Of a stretch of DNA of 64,000 bases, positions 1 to 7,334 are shown in pieces. Source of the stretch: Paraburkholderia sp. (GTDB taxonomy: Bacteria > Pseudomonadota > Gammaproteobacteria > Burkholderiales > Burkholderiaceae); contig NZ_SCRP01000003.1 in the NCBI RefSeq assembly GCF_004298475.1, positions 1 through 64,000 on the forward strand, in the 5' to 3' direction. The position numbers and the translations under genes are program-made. Positions within the stretch are counted from its first letter, which is position 1; every line of letters starts with the position of its first letter. The notes below the pieces were generated by a model. The model did not search any database. It had not been told where the DNA came from and worked only from the letters and a program-made list of their open reading frames with translations.

Positions 1-273
1 TTCGACGTGACGGTCGAGGCTGTTGTACGAAGCGTTGAGCTCGCCATCCTCGAACCACGTGTAGAACGGCGCGTTCGATTCGTCGAGCACCTTCGAGAAC
101 GGCTTGTGCCAGCTCAGGGTCTCGCGCGCAAGACGCGCCCAGAAGCCCTCGTAATCACGCTCGGCTTCCGCGCACAGTGCGTTGTAGGCATCCATGCCCG
201 ACACCGTCGCATTCGCCACCATTTGCGCGGACGGCGCGAACACGCGCTCTTCCCGCAGGACTGATTCCAGCAT
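1..273 (-). CDS. acs: Acetyl-CoA synthetase, N-terminal part (cut by left edge)
   Basis: Acetate-CoA ligase makes acetyl-CoA from acetate, ATP and CoA in the cytoplasm. Only the first 91 residues are present; the gene continues beyond position 1. The start is the ATG at 273-271, preceded by a strong AAGGAG ribosome site (around 279-285). The protein begins [12 protein letters not shown], and the stretch [18 protein letters not shown] near the cut matches the ACAS_N domain that precedes the AMP-binding domain in Acs. The adenylation core and the acetylatable lysine lie outside the window. Upstream is about 390 bp without a gene, including an A/T-rich stretch (about 320-385) that probably holds its promoter. 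Placement beside TCA-cycle genes fits acetate assimilation. I am confident of the family because of the Acs-specific N-terminal motif. Confidence 0.85.
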   Translation of the reverse strand, partial: MLESVLREERVFAPSAQMVANATVSGMDAYNALCAEAERDYEGFWARLARETLSWHKPFSKVLDESNAPFYTWFEDGELNASYNSLDRHVE

Positions 274-661
274 ACGTTTGTCTCCTTCATGAATTCAGCT
301 GCCGAGCAAGCAACAGAAGGCCATATATTTATTTCATTGCAATTGCAGACTGCGTTTTGTGTTTTATATAGCCTCGAACGACGATAACCGCACTCACTTA
401 CCACAAACTTACGCGCCACCCGTGCATTTACCCTGGTGTCCGGCAGGCGGATGTCATGGCGGCCTCGGGTTTTACCCGTGTGCGCCGCGTGCAGTTGCGC
501 ACGATCATTGCATGGGTTCGCGCCTTGTGCTCGCTTCATTTGCGCAATCATTCCCTCAAATCCTGCGCGATCAGATCAAAAATCAAAAATCGGTGCCCGT
601 GCAACAACCCGCCTCGTAAGGTGCGAATGGTCCGGCTTCGCGCGCCGATATGCCCGGTGGA
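274..661. other. Intergenic region, no gene seen
   Basis: No reading frame here has protein-like composition. The part nearest acs (about 320-385) is clearly richer in A/T than its surroundings and contains several TATA-like words on the minus strand, as expected for the acs promoter, but I cannot pick a convincing -35/-10 pair. The remainder is ordinary spacer between acs and the 3' end of the response-regulator gene. Confidence 0.4.
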
Positions 662-1345
662 TTACACCCGTTCGAGCCGATAGCCGTGGTTGTAGATCGT
701 CGAAATCACGAGCCCGTTCTTCGAACGCAGCCCGAGGCGCGAGCGTAGCTTGCTGACATAGGTCGCGAGCGTCGCATCGTACTTGCGGTCGATGCCGCCC
801 CAGATCCGCTTGATCAGCGCATCCTTCGGCACGATCCGCCCGACATTCTCGAACAGCATCAGCGCGAGGTCGAACTCGCGCTGCGACAGCTCGACCGGCA
901 CGTCCGCGACGAGCGCCGCGTGTGCGTCGGGGTCCAGCGCGAAGTGGCCGATTTCGATGCGCTTGCTCTCGCGCTGTTCGGGGTAATACTTGCGCGCCTG
1001 CGCCCCGACGCGGGCAATCAGCTCGCGCTCGCGCAACGGCTTGATCAGATAGTCGTCGGCGCCGTTGTTCAGGCCGTAGACGATGTCCTCCTCGCCGTCG
1101 TGATGCGTCATGATCACAATCGGCATCTGCCCGCCGAACTGGCCGCGCACCCAGCTCATGACCTCGACGCCCGACTTGCCCGGCACGTCCCAATCGAGCA
1201 GCAGCACGTCCACGCGCTGGTTCTGCACGAGCGCGATGAAGCTGTCGCCGTCGTGGCGCACGATCACTTCATACCCCGCCTTTTCGAGCCAGGCAGCCAC
1301 GGTATTCGCCTGGGTCACCATGTCCTCCAGAATACCGACAATCAT
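662..1345 (-). CDS. OmpR-family response regulator
   Basis: Two-component transcription factor of 227 residues. The receiver domain (about 2-118) shows the acidic pair E7-D8, phospho-acceptor D51 in LLLDWDVPG, T80 and conserved K102 in LIKP. The C-terminal winged-helix domain (about 130-225) ends with an OmpR-type NHGYRLERV. An upstream GTG at 1351 is in frame, but AGGGAG sits 5 nt before the ATG at 1345, so I prefer 1345. It is the last gene of the secretion block, 23 bp after the pseudopilin gene, so it is probably co-transcribed with it. No kinase gene is adjacent; the nearest is the CHASE2 kinase at 16279-18576, on the other side of the chitinase genes. Control of the secretion/chitinase genes is inference, supported by the TGAG direct repeats upstream of them. 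Confidence 0.85.
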   Translation of the reverse strand: MIVGILEDMVTQANTVAAWLEKAGYEVIVRHDGDSFIALVQNQRVDVLLLDWDVPGKSGVEVMSWVRGQFGGQMPIVIMTHHDGEEDIVYGLNNGADDYLIKPLRERELIARVGAQARKYYPEQRESKRIEIGHFALDPDAHAALVADVPVELSQREFDLALMLFENVGRIVPKDALIKRIWGGIDRKYDATLATYVSKLRSRLGLRSKNGLVISTIYNHGYRLERV

Positions 1346-1368
1346 TTTCACTCCCTGTTCGATGGTCT

Positions 1369-1899
1369 TTACGGACTGCCAGGCGATACCGGCGATGCCT
1401 GCGGCGAGGCGGCTACCGGCGATGGCAGGTACACGAACGTCCAGTCAGCATACGCGTCCTTGTTGTCGAAGCCCGCATAGTCGTCCGGAAAACCCTGTTG
1501 CTTCAGTGGCCTGCCGGCCGCCTTGCTGTAGACGCCCATCACGCCGCCTTCCGGTGCCTCGATAAGCCCCCATTCGCGGCTGCCCGTCAGCGGGTCCGGA
1601 TATACGCGCCGCAGATGGCGCAACGGCTGCGGACCTCGCCGGTCCTCGACGAGCGCGTCGAGCGACGGCGGAAACCGGCTGCCCTCCGCCGAATTGTAAT
1701 AATGCGCGATTGCCTGGCGGATCTGGTCGCCGACGAACAGCAGTTGCGCTTCGCGGTCGCGCTGCTGGACCGTCTTCCAGATCCGCACGGCCTGGGTCGC
1801 GCCGAGCGCCAGCGCGCCCGTCAGCAACAGCACCCCGAGATACGCGATGCCACGCGCTGAATGGGGCCGAATATGCAGCCTGCACTCACCACGCCGCAT
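1369..1899 (-). CDS. Atypical minor pseudopilin of a type II-like secretion system
   Basis: A 176-residue protein with a short basic leader, a break after G17 and one hydrophobic helix (about 18-38, IAYLGVLLLTG and following), then a periplasmic domain containing a YPDPLTG motif like those of the neighbouring pseudopilins. It resembles a processed pseudopilin, but position +5 of the mature helix is Gly instead of the usual Glu, and +1 is Ile instead of Phe, so it may sit at the pilus tip, as GspK does. The ATG at 1899 has a G-rich Shine-Dalgarno 5 nt upstream; an alternative ATG is at 1911. It overlaps the preceding pseudopilin gene by 14 bp. The C-terminus is Pro/Ala/Ser-rich. The exact subunit identity is uncertain. 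Confidence 0.7.
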   Translation of the reverse strand: MRRGECRLHIRPHSARGIAYLGVLLLTGALALGATQAVRIWKTVQQRDREAQLLFVGDQIRQAIAHYYNSAEGSRFPPSLDALVEDRRGPQPLRHLRRVYPDPLTGSREWGLIEAPEGGVMGVYSKAAGRPLKQQGFPDDYAGFDNKDAYADWTFVYLPSPVAASPQASPVSPGSP

Positions 1900-2272
1900 A
1901 CTCGCCCCCATTCAGCGCACGGCCCTTCGCGCCGCTCTTCACGTCGTACACACCACCGGCTTCGCCCGGCACGAGCACCCAGGTGGTGCGCTTGCCGGTC
2001 AGCGGATCGATCGGCACGTCGCGCAGATAGCGGCCATCGACAAGCGCCTGCAGCGAGTCCGGATCGCGTCCGTGATCCGCGCGGTAGTCATCGATCGACT
2101 CGCGCAGCGTGTTCAGATTGTGGCGCAGCACGGTTTCCTTCGCGCGGTCGCCCTGCTTCAGATAGCCGGGCGCGACGAATGCCGTCAGCGCCGCGATGAT
2201 CGCCATCACGACGAGCAACTCGATCAGCGTGAAGCCGCACGTGCGCTTACCACTGGTGGTACGGGACGCCAT
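1886..2272 (-). CDS. Pseudopilin (GspG/H-like), type IV prepilin N-terminus
   Basis: A 128-residue pseudopilin. The prepilin peptidase site CG/FTLIELLVV lies at residues 12-21, with cleavage after G13 and the conserved Glu at mature position 5 (E18). The long N-terminal helix is followed by a GspG-like body: RESIDDYRADHGRDPDSLQALV and a DPLTGKRTTW segment typical of short pseudopilins with a calcium-binding or proline loop. It overlaps its upstream neighbour by 26 bp and its downstream neighbour by 14 bp, showing tight translational coupling. In type II systems such subunits build the short periplasmic pseudopilus that pushes cargo through the secretin. Whether it corresponds to GspH, GspI or GspJ cannot be decided by eye. 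Confidence 0.85.
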   Translation of the reverse strand: MASRTTSGKRTCGFTLIELLVVMAIIAALTAFVAPGYLKQGDRAKETVLRHNLNTLRESIDDYRADHGRDPDSLQALVDGRYLRDVPIDPLTGKRTTWVLVPGEAGGVYDVKSGAKGRALNGGEYAAW

Positions 2273-2735
2273 TCAGCCCCTCCATTCGGTTGCGTGAGCG
2301 CACATCGAACACGTCGGCGCCCGGCGAGAACGCGTCCGGATCGCTGGCGTAGCTGCGGGTTTCCCACATCGCTTCCGGCGCAGTGCCTTCGCATTCGCAC
2401 ATCGGGTCGGCCGGAATCCGCCTCAGGAAATACAGACGTTCGCCGTTCGCGCTCTTCTTGTCCTCGACGCCATCGACAAGCGCGCGCAGATCCTCCGGAT
2501 AGCCGCTTTCGTCGATACTGCGCTCGATGCGGCCCGCGTCAGCCGCGCGCTTGTAGGCGTCGAGCGCGGTGCGGATCGTCACCAGCGCACGCCGCAGTTC
2601 CGCCTCGTTCGCGCGCCGCTTGACGAGATCGGACAGCGGCAGCGCGACGGTCGCGAGCAACGCGAGCAGCGTCAGCGTCACGAGCAGTTCGATCAGCGTG
2701 AAGCCGCGTGCGCGTCGGCGCAGCCGTGCAGTCAT
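2247..2735 (-). CDS. Pseudopilin, type IV prepilin N-terminus
   Basis: A 162-residue pseudopilin with the processing site RARG/FTLIELLVT at residues 8-20 (cleavage after G11, Glu at +5 = E16), a hydrophobic helix rich in Leu/Ala, then an amphipathic region (RALVTIRTALDAYKRAADAG) and a globular C-terminus with an RRIPADPM motif. The ATG at 2735-2733 overlaps the TGA of the secretin gene (ATGA), so the two are translationally coupled. Together with the two downstream genes it forms a minor-pseudopilin set. A prepilin peptidase gene is absent from the window, so processing must rely on one encoded elsewhere (inference). Confidence 0.85.
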   Translation of the reverse strand: MTARLRRRARGFTLIELLVTLTLLALLATVALPLSDLVKRRANEAELRRALVTIRTALDAYKRAADAGRIERSIDESGYPEDLRALVDGVEDKKSANGERLYFLRRIPADPMCECEGTAPEAMWETRSYASDPDAFSPGADVFDVRSRNRMEGLNGVPYHQW

Positions 2736-4867
2736 GCCGATGTCCCGAAGCGCACCGCGACGCGCACCGACTTGCGCGGTGCGGCCGGAAACCGCAGGGC
2801 CGCATCCAGCGCGCGCACGAATCGATCGGCGTTCGTTTGCAGATGCGGCGCCATTGTTTCGGTTCCGTGCGTGCGCATCATTCCCGTGCCGTGCGGCGAG
2901 CGCGCGTCGGCATCCTCCGCCTGCGCATCGTCCGGCCGCGCGGCCGCCCGCAGTGCGTTCGACGGCTGCGCTCCGGCTGGCTCAGCCGCTTCACCAGCCG
3001 CTTTGCCAGCCGTATCATCGGCCGCTTCACCCGCTACTTCGTCATCCGCATCGTCCGGCAGGATCGGCTCTTCGAGTTCGGGCGGCGTCGTGCGCGCCGC
3101 AGTGCCCGGCGCGAACGCGGCATCGAGCGTCAGCGCCTCGGTTGTGATGCGCGTCTCGGTGCCGGACAGGAACGTCGTCACGGCCGCTTCCGGCAGGTCG
3201 AGGTTGCGCTCGATGTGCGGCGTGACCAGCAGCACGATCTCGGACTTCTCGCTGGCCGTCGCGTTCGTACCGAACAGCCGGCCAATCAACGGCAGCCCGG
3301 ACAGCCCCGGCATCCCGATGATGTCCGCGCTTTCGCTGCGCTTGACGAGGCCCGCGAGGATCTGCGTCTCGCCGTTCTTCGCGGTCATCAGCGTCTCGGC
3401 GTTGCGCGTGCCGAGCGCATAGGCAACGAGGCCCGTCTTCGTCGTTTCCTTCGACAGAATGCTGCTGACCTCGAGGTTCACCCTCACGCTCACTTCGTCG
3501 TTCAGGCTGATGCGCGGCTCGACCTTCAGGATCAGGCCAACGTCCTGGTAGCTGACCGATTCGCTGACGACGCCATTCGCGTTGGTCGTCGTGACGATCG
3601 GCACGCGCTCGCCGATCTTGATGTTCGCCTTCTCCATGTTGCGCACGCGGATCTTCGGATTCGCGAGCGTCTTCGTCTTGCCCTGCTTCTGCAGCATGTT
3701 GATCGCCGCCGACAGCACGCCGGTATCGCCGGACACGCCGATCCGGTCGCGGTTGATCCGGAGCAGGTCGCCAAGCGTCGTCGGCAGCGAACCGTCGCCG
3801 GGTGCGTTGAACTGGATCCTGCCCGGATACTGGACGCCCAGATCGATCCTGTCGTTCATGTTGAGTTCGAGCACCTGCACGTCGAGCGTGACTTCCGACT
3901 GCGCAATGTCGAGCCCCATCACGATGCGCTCGGCAACCTGGATCGTTTCCGGCGTATCGCGCACGACGACCGCGTTGATGCGCTCGTCCACATACACGTC
4001 CTTCGGCTTGATCATCTGGCGCAGCGCGGCCATCACGGACTTCGCGTCCGCATGCGAGAGGAAGAACGTGCGCAGCGCGAACTCCTGGTAGTTGCGCACC
4101 TTGTCGGGTTGCGCCGGATAGATCAGCAGCGTGTGCTTGTCGAGCACCTTTTTGTCGAGCTGGTTGGTGCGCAGCAGCAGGTTGATCGCGTCTTCGGCCG
4201 TCGTGCGCCCGGCGAGCAGCGTCGCGGGCTGATCGACCTGCACGTCGCGGTCGAACACGAAGTTCACGCCGGACATGCGCGAGATCACGTCGAAGATGCC
4301 CGACAGCGGTTGCGAGCGGAAATTCAGCGAAACCGGCTTGCGCAGCGCGTCGGCAAGCTGCGGACGCGCGGTGCGGCTCGCCTTCGACGCGCGCAGCAGC
4401 GCGTCGTGCAGGCGCTTCGACTCCGGGTGATTCGGCTGCTCCGCGAGAATGCCGCGCACGATTTCGAGCGCTTCCCGCGGGCGGCTGTCGCGCAGCCGCT
4501 CGGCTCGCGCAAAGTCGATCCGTAGCTGCTGGCGGCGCTCGATCCGGCGCAGATCCTGTTGCGCCTTCAAATTTCCCGGCTCCTCGCGCAACACGTTGGC
4601 GAGATGTTCGATCGCGGCGCCGTAATCGCCTTGCGCCGCATCGTCTTCGGCCTCTTTCAGCTCGATGCGCACGTAGTTCTGCTGGCGCGTCGGCACGGCA
4701 GCGGCGAGGTCGAGATCGTCCGGGGCGGCCTGCTGCCGTGTCTTCAGCGCGGCGAGTTCGTTGGCCGCCGACGCGGTATCCGGCGTAATGGAGTGGAATG
4801 CGGTGCCCGCGCAGCCCGTCAGCGAGAACGCTGCGAGCACGACGAGCAGACTGGCGACACGTTTCAT
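2732..4867 (-). CDS. gspD: Secretin (GspD/PilQ-like outer-membrane channel)
   Basis: A 711-residue outer-membrane secretin. The N-terminus (MKRVASLLVVLAAFSLTGCAG) is a lipoprotein signal peptide with lipobox LTGC, so the protein may be self-piloting. Residues about 25-160 are TPR-like/helical (EELKEAEDDAAQGDYGAAIEHL style), followed by N0/N1-type domains (RSQPLSGIFDVISRMSGVNFVFD; MIKPKDVYVDERINAVVVRDTPE) and the secretin barrel (about 390-590) with the signatures VPIVTTTNANG, GLILKVEPRIS and GLPLIGRLFG. The last 120 residues are an Ala/Glu/Asp-rich tail not found in classical GspD. The TPR-containing N-terminus resembles PilQ/MshL-like secretins more than classical GspD. It lies 34 bp downstream of the PilP-like gene and overlaps the next pseudopilin gene by 4 bp. 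Confidence 0.9.
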   Translation of the reverse strand: MKRVASLLVVLAAFSLTGCAGTAFHSITPDTASAANELAALKTRQQAAPDDLDLAAAVPTRQQNYVRIELKEAEDDAAQGDYGAAIEHLANVLREEPGNLKAQQDLRRIERRQQLRIDFARAERLRDSRPREALEIVRGILAEQPNHPESKRLHDALLRASKASRTARPQLADALRKPVSLNFRSQPLSGIFDVISRMSGVNFVFDRDVQVDQPATLLAGRTTAEDAINLLLRTNQLDKKVLDKHTLLIYPAQPDKVRNYQEFALRTFFLSHADAKSVMAALRQMIKPKDVYVDERINAVVVRDTPETIQVAERIVMGLDIAQSEVTLDVQVLELNMNDRIDLGVQYPGRIQFNAPGDGSLPTTLGDLLRINRDRIGVSGDTGVLSAAINMLQKQGKTKTLANPKIRVRNMEKANIKIGERVPIVTTTNANGVVSESVSYQDVGLILKVEPRISLNDEVSVRVNLEVSSILSKETTKTGLVAYALGTRNAETLMTAKNGETQILAGLVKRSESADIIGMPGLSGLPLIGRLFGTNATASEKSEIVLLVTPHIERNLDLPEAAVTTFLSGTETRITTEALTLDAAFAPGTAARTTPPELEEPILPDDADDEVAGEAADDTAGKAAGEAAEPAGAQPSNALRAAARPDDAQAEDADARSPHGTGMMRTHGTETMAPHLQTNADRFVRALDAALRFPAAPRKSVRVAVRFGTSA

Positions 4868-4901
4868 GATGAGGTTCGATGCAGGTTGAAAGAAGCCGGA
4901 T

Positions 4902-5441
4902 TCAGGGCGTGAGTCCCGGCGTGGGCAGTGAGAATTCGTCGCCGTTCGCGTCGACGATCAACGCCTCGCGATCGGTCAGGCGCTTCAGCCGGTAGCCGGG
5001 GGCGATCTCGTCACCCGGCCCGACCGCGCCGCGCACGTCGCAGCGGCGCTCGCACAGGAGCCGAAGCTCAGGCCCGGCTTCGAGCGCGGCTTCGACCACG
5101 ACCACGCGCCGCCCGCCCTCGCGCCATTCGCCTGTCACCGCGAACGGCGCTGCGGGCGGTTCAGGTTCGGGCTCGGGCGCGACGGCGTCAGCGCCGCCGA
5201 ACTCGTTGGGATCGATCTGCGCGGGCATCTCGGGAATCTCGGTCGCGGCAAGCTCGCCGAGCGCGTCCCAACGTTGCGCAGGAAACAGATCGACTTTCGC
5301 GGGCGCATCGGTTGTGTTGCCAACGGGTTCGTCGGCGAATGCGACGGGCACGCCAGGCGTGCTGAGCGCAACGGCGGCCACGGCCAATGCGAGCGCCGCC
5401 GCACGCGCGACGCGTTGCGGGGTGCGAAGCGAGGCCGTCAT
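4902..5441 (-). CDS. PilP/GspC-like periplasmic platform protein
   Basis: A 179-residue protein with an N-terminal signal/anchor segment (about 12-35, Ala-rich), a Pro/Glu-rich linker (PEPEPEPP near 90) and a C-terminal small beta domain (about 100-179) with RLKRLTDREALIVDANGDEFSLP, reminiscent of the HR domain of GspC or of PilP, which link the inner-membrane platform to the secretin. The signature is short, so the family assignment rests partly on position: the gene lies between the PilO-like gene (4-bp ATGA overlap) and the secretin gene, exactly where pilP sits in pilMNOPQ operons. Confidence 0.65.
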   Translation of the reverse strand: MTASLRTPQRVARAAALALAVAAVALSTPGVPVAFADEPVGNTTDAPAKVDLFPAQRWDALGELAATEIPEMPAQIDPNEFGGADAVAPEPEPEPPAAPFAVTGEWREGGRRVVVVEAALEAGPELRLLCERRCDVRGAVGPGDEIAPGYRLKRLTDREALIVDANGDEFSLPTPGLTP

Positions 5442-5998
5442 GCGTCCGGCCCCAGCAAGCTCACGCGCAGGTTGATCTCCAACTGCGCGTTGTCGATCTT
5501 GTCGCGTTCGAGCGCGACGCTCTCGACCCGGGTCATCGGTTGATCCGCGATTGCACGCAACGCCTCGCGCAGTCCGGCATATGGGCCGGTCGCGGCGATG
5601 TCGATCGTCAGCCGACGCAACTTGCCTTTCGCCTCGATCTCGTGCCGGTAGGTCGCGTGCTTACGCACGATGCCGTTCTGCTCGAGCAGTTCGAAGACCG
5701 AATACGCCTGTTCGCGCACCCGCAGCTTTTGCACGTCGCGCAGCGTCATGCCATGCGCGTTCTGCGCCGCACCCGGCTTCTGCATCGCGGCAAGCGCCTT
5801 GCGCACGGCGGCACGCTCTGCATCGAGCCGTTCGGTCTCGGGATTGAAATAGCAGGCCCAGGCAACCGGCACGGCGGCGAGCACGGCCACCGCCGCGAGC
5901 CCTGGCCCGCCGAGCCGGCGTCCAGCCGCGTAAACGCACCAGCGGGCATGCTCGCGCCACTGGTTGAAATCAATGCGGGTCCTGATGTTCATGTTCAT
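5438..5998 (-). CDS. PilO/GspM-like inner-membrane platform protein
   Basis: A 186-residue bitopic protein: a cytoplasmic N-terminus (MNMNIRTRIDFNQWREHARW), one membrane segment (about 33-52, GLAAVAVLAAVPVAWACY), a helical coiled-coil stretch (ERLDAERAAVRKALAAMQ) and a ferredoxin-like periplasmic domain (KLRRLTIDIAATGPYAGLREALRAI), as in PilO and GspM. The ATG at 5998-5996 overlaps the TGA of the PilN-like gene. A second in-frame ATG is at 5992. In type IV pili and type II secretion these proteins form a heterodimer with PilN/GspL that couples the ATPase to the secretin. The role is inferred from fold features and gene order. Confidence 0.7.
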   Translation of the reverse strand: MNMNIRTRIDFNQWREHARWCVYAAGRRLGGPGLAAVAVLAAVPVAWACYFNPETERLDAERAAVRKALAAMQKPGAAQNAHGMTLRDVQKLRVREQAYSVFELLEQNGIVRKHATYRHEIEAKGKLRRLTIDIAATGPYAGLREALRAIADQPMTRVESVALERDKIDNAQLEINLRVSLLGPDA

Positions 5999-6510
5999 TC
6001 GACATTCACGCTGAAGAGATGGATCGTCCGGCCATCGACCACCTTCGCGCGGTGCTGCAGCAGGCCGGTGCGCCGTTCGGTGTGCCCGTCGTTCAAGCGT
6101 TCGACGAACTGATAGATATGCGACAGGCTTGCCGCGCCGCCTTCGATCCGCGCGACAGCGCCTGCCTTGTCGACGCTCAGCGAGGTCAGCGCGAGGTCGG
6201 GCGACCACGCGCGCTCGATCCGGTCTACGACCGGCAGCGCCGAGCCTTCCGTGTGCGCCTGCTGCGCGGCGACCACGCGCTCGATCCGTTTCTGCTCCGG
6301 CGTCATGCTTTTCCGGCGGCGCTGTTCGCGTTCGTGCGCGCGCTGTCGCTGGTCGAGCTGCGCCTGGATCTGTTCGACCTCGTCATTCAACGCATCGACG
6401 CGCACCGCCTCCTCGACGGCGAATGCAGCGGCGAGCGCCGCCGCGCCGATCATGGCGGCGGCCCATGGCGTAATCCGGCGCCGCACGGGCGCGAAGTCCA
6501 GCGACCTCAT
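5995..6510 (-). CDS. PilN-like inner-membrane platform protein
   Basis: A 171-residue bitopic protein: a short cytoplasmic N-terminus (MRSLDFAPVRRRITPW), a membrane helix (about 17-38, Ala/Ile/Val-rich), a long charged coiled coil (VEQIQAQLDQRQRAHEREQRRR) and a small periplasmic domain with SLSVDKAGAVARIEGGAASLSHIYQFVERL, typical of PilN. The short N-terminus beginning with an L-D-F-like motif resembles PilN's PilM-binding INLLP segment only weakly. The start at 6510 forms ATGA with the stop of the preceding gene. The open frame extends far upstream to 7122, but that part is only a shadow of the PilM/GspL-like gene. Confidence 0.7.
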   Translation of the reverse strand: MRSLDFAPVRRRITPWAAAMIGAAALAAAFAVEEAVRVDALNDEVEQIQAQLDQRQRAHEREQRRRKSMTPEQKRIERVVAAQQAHTEGSALPVVDRIERAWSPDLALTSLSVDKAGAVARIEGGAASLSHIYQFVERLNDGHTERRTGLLQHRAKVVDGRTIHLFSVNVE

Positions 6511-7334
6511 GCCGCCACCCCGGCCCGCAGCCGGTCGAGCGGCGGCGCGCCGCCATCGTAAACGCGAGCGTCGTCCTGGCCATCGCGCACGTCGATGCGC
6601 ACGTCGATGCGCCCTTCGATGTACTCGTGCGCGTCGAGCGTGCTCACGACGGTCTGGCCATCGGGCGGCTGACCGCACATCAGCGCCGCAGCGCCGATCA
6701 GATCGCCGAGTTGCTGCCCTGCATGGCGCGGCAGTGTGACGGCATCGCGCCATTCGCCTTCGCAACGGAACAGGCACGTCACGACGCCGGGCTGCAACAG
6801 CACGAAGCGGTAATCGCCCGTCCCGAGGCTCACGCGTTGTGGCTGGAGCGCAGCCGACAATGCGACCGAAAGCGCAGCCGAAAGCGCATCGCGGCAGCCC
6901 GCGAGTCGCCAGCCCGCCGCACGGCTCACCTCGGCGCAGGCGCGCAGCACGTCGTCGTGCAGCGCAACCGCGAGCCGCGCGTGGCCGAAGCGTGCATACG
7001 CGACGCGCACCGCAAGCGGCACGCGCAGCGCGCGCGTCTCGAACAGCGCGCGTGCATAGGCTTGCCACGCGGATTCGGACCAGAGGCCCGACTGCCACGG
7101 CAGCACCGCCGCATGCGCCCACGGATGCCCGATGCGCAGATAGAGCCGGTTGCGAAACGCCCCGCGCACCTTCGGCAGCGCGCCGAGCACCGTTGCGAGC
7201 GCAACCGCCGGATCGCCGCCGTGCTCCGCCGCGAACGCCGGCTCGCCGACGTAATCGCGCGCCCCGGCGCCGGTCCAGACGCGCAGCCGCTGCGCATCTG
7301 CGACGGCATAGACATCATTGAAGATCGATTGCAC
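6507..7334 (-). CDS. PilM/GspL-like cytoplasmic platform protein (divergent)
   Basis: A 275-residue protein with no signal peptide or membrane segment. It is Ala/Arg-rich and contains patches such as LPWQSGLWSESAWQAYARALF and VSLGTGDYRFVLLQPGVVTCLFRC. I recognise no strong catalytic motif. It sits between the ATPase gene and the PilN-like gene, where PilM or the actin-like cytoplasmic half of GspL is found, and the following PilN-like protein supplies the membrane half. It overlaps the 3' end of the ATPase gene by 20 bp and the next gene by 4 bp. The function is therefore a context-based inference: anchoring the GspE ATPase to the membrane platform. Confidence 0.6.
   Translation of the reverse strand: MQSIFNDVYAVADAQRLRVWTGAGARDYVGEPAFAAEHGGDPAVALATVLGALPKVRGAFRNRLYLRIGHPWAHAAVLPWQSGLWSESAWQAYARALFETRALRVPLAVRVAYARFGHARLAVALHDDVLRACAEVSRAAGWRLAGCRDALSAALSVALSAALQPQRVSLGTGDYRFVLLQPGVVTCLFRCEGEWRDAVTLPRHAGQQLGDLIGAAALMCGQPPDGQTVVSTLDAHEYIEGRIDVRIDVRDGQDDARVYDGGAPPLDRLRAGVAA

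Noticed and set aside
7..264. An 85-codon plus-strand frame at the left edge
   Set aside because: It is opposite the N-terminus of acs, which has the real ribosome site and family motif.
2708..4525. A 605-codon plus-strand frame opposite the secretin gene
   Set aside because: Shadow of the secretin gene; Arg/His/Asp-rich composition with no domain.
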